From: Prevotella melaninogenica
Lineage (GTDB): Bacteria > Bacteroidota > Bacteroidia > Bacteroidales > Bacteroidaceae
Reading direction: 5' to 3'
Assembly: GCF_018128065.1 (NCBI RefSeq)
Contig: NZ_CP072359.1
Span: forward strand, 310,001-374,000
DNA: 64,000 nucleotides
The notes below the pieces were generated by a model. The model was not told the origin of the DNA and did no database searches. It was given only the letters and a program-made list of their open reading frames with translations. Positions within the stretch are counted from its first letter, which is position 1. Each line of letters opens with the position of its first letter. Positions 61,384 through 64,000 of the stretch are shown piece by piece. The position numbers were made by a program, and so were the translations under genes.

Positions 61384-62067
61384 TTATTCTTGGTTTTTGT
61401 CTTTTGTTATCACCTTGATACTGCTGTCAGTTGCTTGCAGTAATCCGCGCATACCATCGGGCAGCTGGACTGGTTCGAGCTTGACATGTATCTTAATGTT
61501 TGTCATCTTCTTTTCCATTTCCATGGACTTTGATGTTTCTGTCGGCACAGGTCTGATGAGTCTGACACGGACACCAGGTGCTATTATCTTTCTCCTCAGC
61601 ATTTCTTCTCCCAGCTTATCCGCCCTTTCTTCTTTAGAAACAGATCTTAACCTTTTCTTAAATAATGGATAACGCTTCAAGAAGTACTCACGCTCTTTAC
61701 CGCTCACAACAGTCTTGATATCAATTTGCGCTTCGATATCGAATGTTGCTTCAGAAACACGCAGCACAGGAAGTGGTAGCAGTGACAGCTTAGGGATAGA
61801 GATAACCTGACGCTCTCCATCAGAATCTGTCATTTCAAAGTCTATCATCTTGAGCCTTTCCCGCCCTTTTGCATTTGCAGAGGGCATCAGTGCGTAGTCA
61901 CGCAGCACCTTCAGGTAGTCTTCAGCAGCCTTCTGGTCAGCGGCAACAGTTGATTGAATCATTCCCGTCAGCATATCTGCCAACGTCATGTCCATCGAAA
62001 ACTTATCTCTGTTACCAGACATATCTTCAGGACGAATATCCTTGGTATTGGTAGTATCGTTGCCCAT
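61384..62067 (-). CDS. DUF2589-type protein, divergent
   Basis: A 227-residue protein with the shared elements in weaker form: a helix TLADMLTGMIQSTVAADQKA (28-47), KMIDFEMTDSDGERQVIS, IPKLSLLPLPVLRVSEATFD (91-110) and LPDGMRGLLQATDSSIKVI near the C-terminus. Between them is an added charged helix rich in Lys/Arg/Glu (about 125-190). No export signal. Function unknown. Confidence 0.6.
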   Translation of the reverse strand: MGNDTTNTKDIRPEDMSGNRDKFSMDMTLADMLTGMIQSTVAADQKAAEDYLKVLRDYALMPSANAKGRERLKMIDFEMTDSDGERQVISIPKLSLLPLPVLRVSEATFDIEAQIDIKTVVSGKEREYFLKRYPLFKKRLRSVSKEERADKLGEEMLRRKIIAPGVRVRLIRPVPTETSKSMEMEKKMTNIKIHVKLEPVQLPDGMRGLLQATDSSIKVITKDKNQE

Positions 62068-62084
62068 AATGCATTATCAGAGGT

Positions 62085-62426
62085 TTATGATTCAGTGATT
62101 TTTACGCTGTCCTGTGGTGAGACCTTCAACGAAAGGCTATGAACGGCACTCTCTGGTAATACCGCCAGACGGTCAGCATCTACGATAACATCCATTGACT
62201 GAATGCCGTCTTCTGGGATTTCACCGGTTTGTCCACCGTCAGAGTCTATTGCGAACCGGAAAGTTATTTCCATATCACCGATGGTCACGGCAGGCAGGTT
62301 CAGCTGATGAATAACACCCGTACCCTCATATTGTTCAGCAAGTGCTTCTGTAAGGAGGTTAGCTTCATGCTGCGCAGACAGAACGTCGCGCAACACAGAA
62401 GCTATTACATCTTGCAATTTCGTCAT
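62085..62426 (-). CDS. Small protein of the DUF2589 operon, possible relative
   Basis: A 113-residue acidic protein. DVLSAQHEANLLTEALAEQY resembles the AQ-containing helix of the others, and NLPAVTIGDMEITFRFAID resembles the central strand pair, but the LVPLPxLxI core and the MPxGM part are missing. It may be a reduced or partner form. It stands 17 bases before the divergent gene and 12 after the large acidic gene. Confidence 0.5.
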   Translation of the reverse strand: MTKLQDVIASVLRDVLSAQHEANLLTEALAEQYEGTGVIHQLNLPAVTIGDMEITFRFAIDSDGGQTGEIPEDGIQSMDVIVDADRLAVLPESAVHSLSLKVSPQDSVKITES

Positions 62427-62438
62427 ATTGAAATTATT

Positions 62439-63812
62439 TTATGATACAAATACTATGCGTTGCAGTTTCCCTGCAGTAATGTTATAGGTTCCTTTTTCAC
62501 TGAACACAAGCAGCATATTGTCGCCACTCTGCAGCAAAGTAGGAGTTTTCTTGCCGTTAAGCTGCACGCATTTCACCGCTGTTGGCTGGTAAGCTCCCTT
62601 TTCGTCACGATAGTTTACCGATATGGCAGCATACCCGTTGACAAGTGAAACCTGCTCTGTCGACACCTGAAGGATACCATTTGGGTCTATGACTTCCGTC
62701 GACTCATTAAGTACACCTAACAGTTTGTCGATTCCACGAGGCATTTCACCTTCGCTTGCAGTGATGGTAACGTCCATCGTTGTTTCCACACTGTAACGTG
62801 AGTCACGGGTTGCACCGGAATCTTTCTTTGACGAATAGCTGGCTGACAAGGTTGCCTTAGGGCTTGACTTGGTCTCCGCTTCAGCTTGTTTAGCATTCTG
62901 ACCTGCTGCACCTCCCTTATCCGTTGAGGGTTTCTGCGCTCCTCCTCCAGAGGAAGAAGGCTTAGCAGATTTATCATTGCTATTCAATCCAAAAGAGGTA
63001 TTGACAGGTGTTCCGCCACTTCCGACAGAAGCCACAACCGATGAGATTGCATCCACCTTCGCCTTGAACGTATAGTTCATGGACGTTATGGAGAGGCGTG
63101 GCACAGGCATCAGCGTAAGCAATGGGACCCGCATCTTTACCTGTTTGCCATCGCGGACGAAGTTCATCGTGACATAGATTATCTGTCCCTGTCCGTCCTT
63201 GCCCACTTTTATGCCTTCTTCACGGATGTAACTGAGCGTTTCCTTTGCAAGGTCACGCTGTGCCTTGATGGCCGCACGTAACGGATTACCTATAAGTTTA
63301 TCAAACGACAGCTTATCAAGCAGGTTCAGGGAGTCTTCCACAAAAGCCTTATCAATCTGCACTTCGTCCAAATCCTTCATCTGATCAGCTAATGACGGTT
63401 GGCTTGCACCTCCCTTATTGTCAGTTCCGACAGCATTCTTGACACCATCAAGAGCACTCTTACCTTCTTCAACAATTCCACCTTTTTCCTCTTTCGAAGT
63501 ATCAGCAGCGTTCTTGTCTTTAGTCTCGGTATTACTGTCTTTATCCTCAGCTTTACCTCCGGCATCTTTATCGGAATCCTTACCCTTACCGCTGTCAGTG
63601 CCTAACAGATCATTAGCCTTGTCTTCTATCTTTTCTTTAACCTTGTCTTTAACAGTATCCTTAACCGTATCTATAATATCAGTAAGGATACCACCGCCCT
63701 CTTTTCCAGATTCACCTTTTGCGGCATCTCCGTCCGTTTTCGGGTCTTGTTCCGTAGGCGGGGAGTTATTGGTAAGATTATCATCTTTTCCTATATTCTT
63801 ATCATCTGGCAT
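62439..63812 (-). CDS. Large acidic DUF2589-type protein with disordered N-terminus
   Basis: A 457-residue protein. Residues 1-150 are low complexity, rich in Asp/Lys/Gly, with a helix VKDTVKDKVKEKIEDKANDL. The shared domain follows (about 160-385: AIKAQRDLAKETLSYIR, VPLLTLMPVPRLSITSMNY, EMPRGIDKLLGVLNESTEVI), interrupted by a Ser/Gly/Lys-rich insert. A C-terminal beta domain (about 390-457) ends KLQRIVFVS. No signal peptide. Function unknown. Confidence 0.68.
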   Translation of the reverse strand: MPDDKNIGKDDNLTNNSPPTEQDPKTDGDAAKGESGKEGGGILTDIIDTVKDTVKDKVKEKIEDKANDLLGTDSGKGKDSDKDAGGKAEDKDSNTETKDKNAADTSKEEKGGIVEEGKSALDGVKNAVGTDNKGGASQPSLADQMKDLDEVQIDKAFVEDSLNLLDKLSFDKLIGNPLRAAIKAQRDLAKETLSYIREEGIKVGKDGQGQIIYVTMNFVRDGKQVKMRVPLLTLMPVPRLSITSMNYTFKAKVDAISSVVASVGSGGTPVNTSFGLNSNDKSAKPSSSGGGAQKPSTDKGGAAGQNAKQAEAETKSSPKATLSASYSSKKDSGATRDSRYSVETTMDVTITASEGEMPRGIDKLLGVLNESTEVIDPNGILQVSTEQVSLVNGYAAISVNYRDEKGAYQPTAVKCVQLNGKKTPTLLQSGDNMLLVFSEKGTYNITAGKLQRIVFVS

Positions 63813-63821
63813 AGTCGGTTA

Positions 63822-63998
63822 CTATTTAGTTACTTTAATGACCAGCATTTTCTTGCCAGCCTTTGCACAATAGAATCCCTCTTTCTTGAACTCGCAGAGT
63901 ACTCCAGTGTCATCGGCAGTTGTCCGACATTCTTTGTCTGTAAGCGCACTGCCCGTCTTAGAGTCCTTATACTCATATAAATTAATATCTTCAGGCAT
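63822..63998 (-). CDS. Short cysteine-containing protein, operon upstream gene
   Basis: A 58-residue protein with three Cys residues (CRTT, LCEF, YCAK). It starts two bases inside the window edge at ATG 63998; because the edge is so near, an upstream start cannot be excluded. Its stop lies nine bases before the large acidic gene, so it belongs to the same operon. No family recognised. Confidence 0.5.
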   Translation of the reverse strand: MPEDINLYEYKDSKTGSALTDKECRTTADDTGVLCEFKKEGFYCAKAGKKMLVIKVTK

Positions 63999-64000
63999 AT

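Noticed and set aside
1..64000. CRISPR array, tRNA or rRNA genes
   Set aside because: No regularly spaced direct repeats with unique spacers, and no tRNA cloverleaf or rRNA sequence was found by reading; a tRNAscan or Rfam search would be decisive.

Overview
The window looks like a chromosomal segment of a Bacteroidota bacterium, most likely Prevotellaceae. Support comes from repeated TAnnTTTG-type -7 promoter boxes, a BspA-like leucine-rich surface protein with an Ig-like tail, DUF4840, DUF4251 and DUF2589 proteins, and AT-rich intergenic DNA. The genus is inferred from gene content, not from a marker gene.

Positions 1 to about 29,490 are the late half of a Mu-like prophage. A rightward block (1-1567) encodes small proteins, a gpG-like tail-completion protein and a tail-terminator-like protein. 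A leftward block (7136-1718) encodes small and large terminase, a gp36-like protein, a DUF935 portal and a MuF head protein with a toxin-like C-terminus. A divergent control region (7137-7315) separates it from a long rightward block: protease/scaffold, major capsid, amidase, overlapping spanin-like genes, tail tube, frameshifted tail chaperones, tape measure, distal tail, hub and fibre genes. The tail is siphovirus-like. The block ends in a phase-variable fibre: two alternative C-terminal cassettes face each other between 16-bp inverted repeats, next to a tyrosine recombinase. Then come a structured leader, a small HTH-like gene, a D12-class adenine methyltransferase and a probable right end. 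The order fibre inversion, recombinase, DNA modification mirrors the end of Mu (G segment, gin, mom), with unrelated recombinase and modification enzymes. The transposition and early genes would lie left of the window.

From 29,510 to 58,000 is ordinary chromosome with some accessory features: a possible HEPN-like gene, a BspA/Ig surface protein broken by two homopolymer frameshifts, a radical SAM protein, a MITE-like inverted-repeat element, lpxA, a three-gene RND efflux operon, a CCA-adding-type nucleotidyltransferase, DUF1599, a DoxX-like protein fused in frame to triosephosphate isomerase, a SPOR protein, folE, three tandem DUF4840 lipoproteins with vestiges of the xth 5' end between them, xth, an SGNH/MBOAT acyl-transfer pair, a TonB-C/DUF3298-like protein, a DUF4251 lipoprotein, and a xanthine salvage pair (xpt plus permease). 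A family of CCGCACC-type palindromic repeats occupies three intergenic spaces.

From 63,998 down to 58,105 runs a tight leftward operon of eight genes, continuing beyond the window. Five proteins share one DUF2589-type domain, one small protein may be a degenerate relative, one is a zinc ribbon, and one is a short cysteine-containing protein. None has a signal peptide or membrane segment. No function is known to me; with the invertible fibre, it is the best candidate for an undescribed system here.
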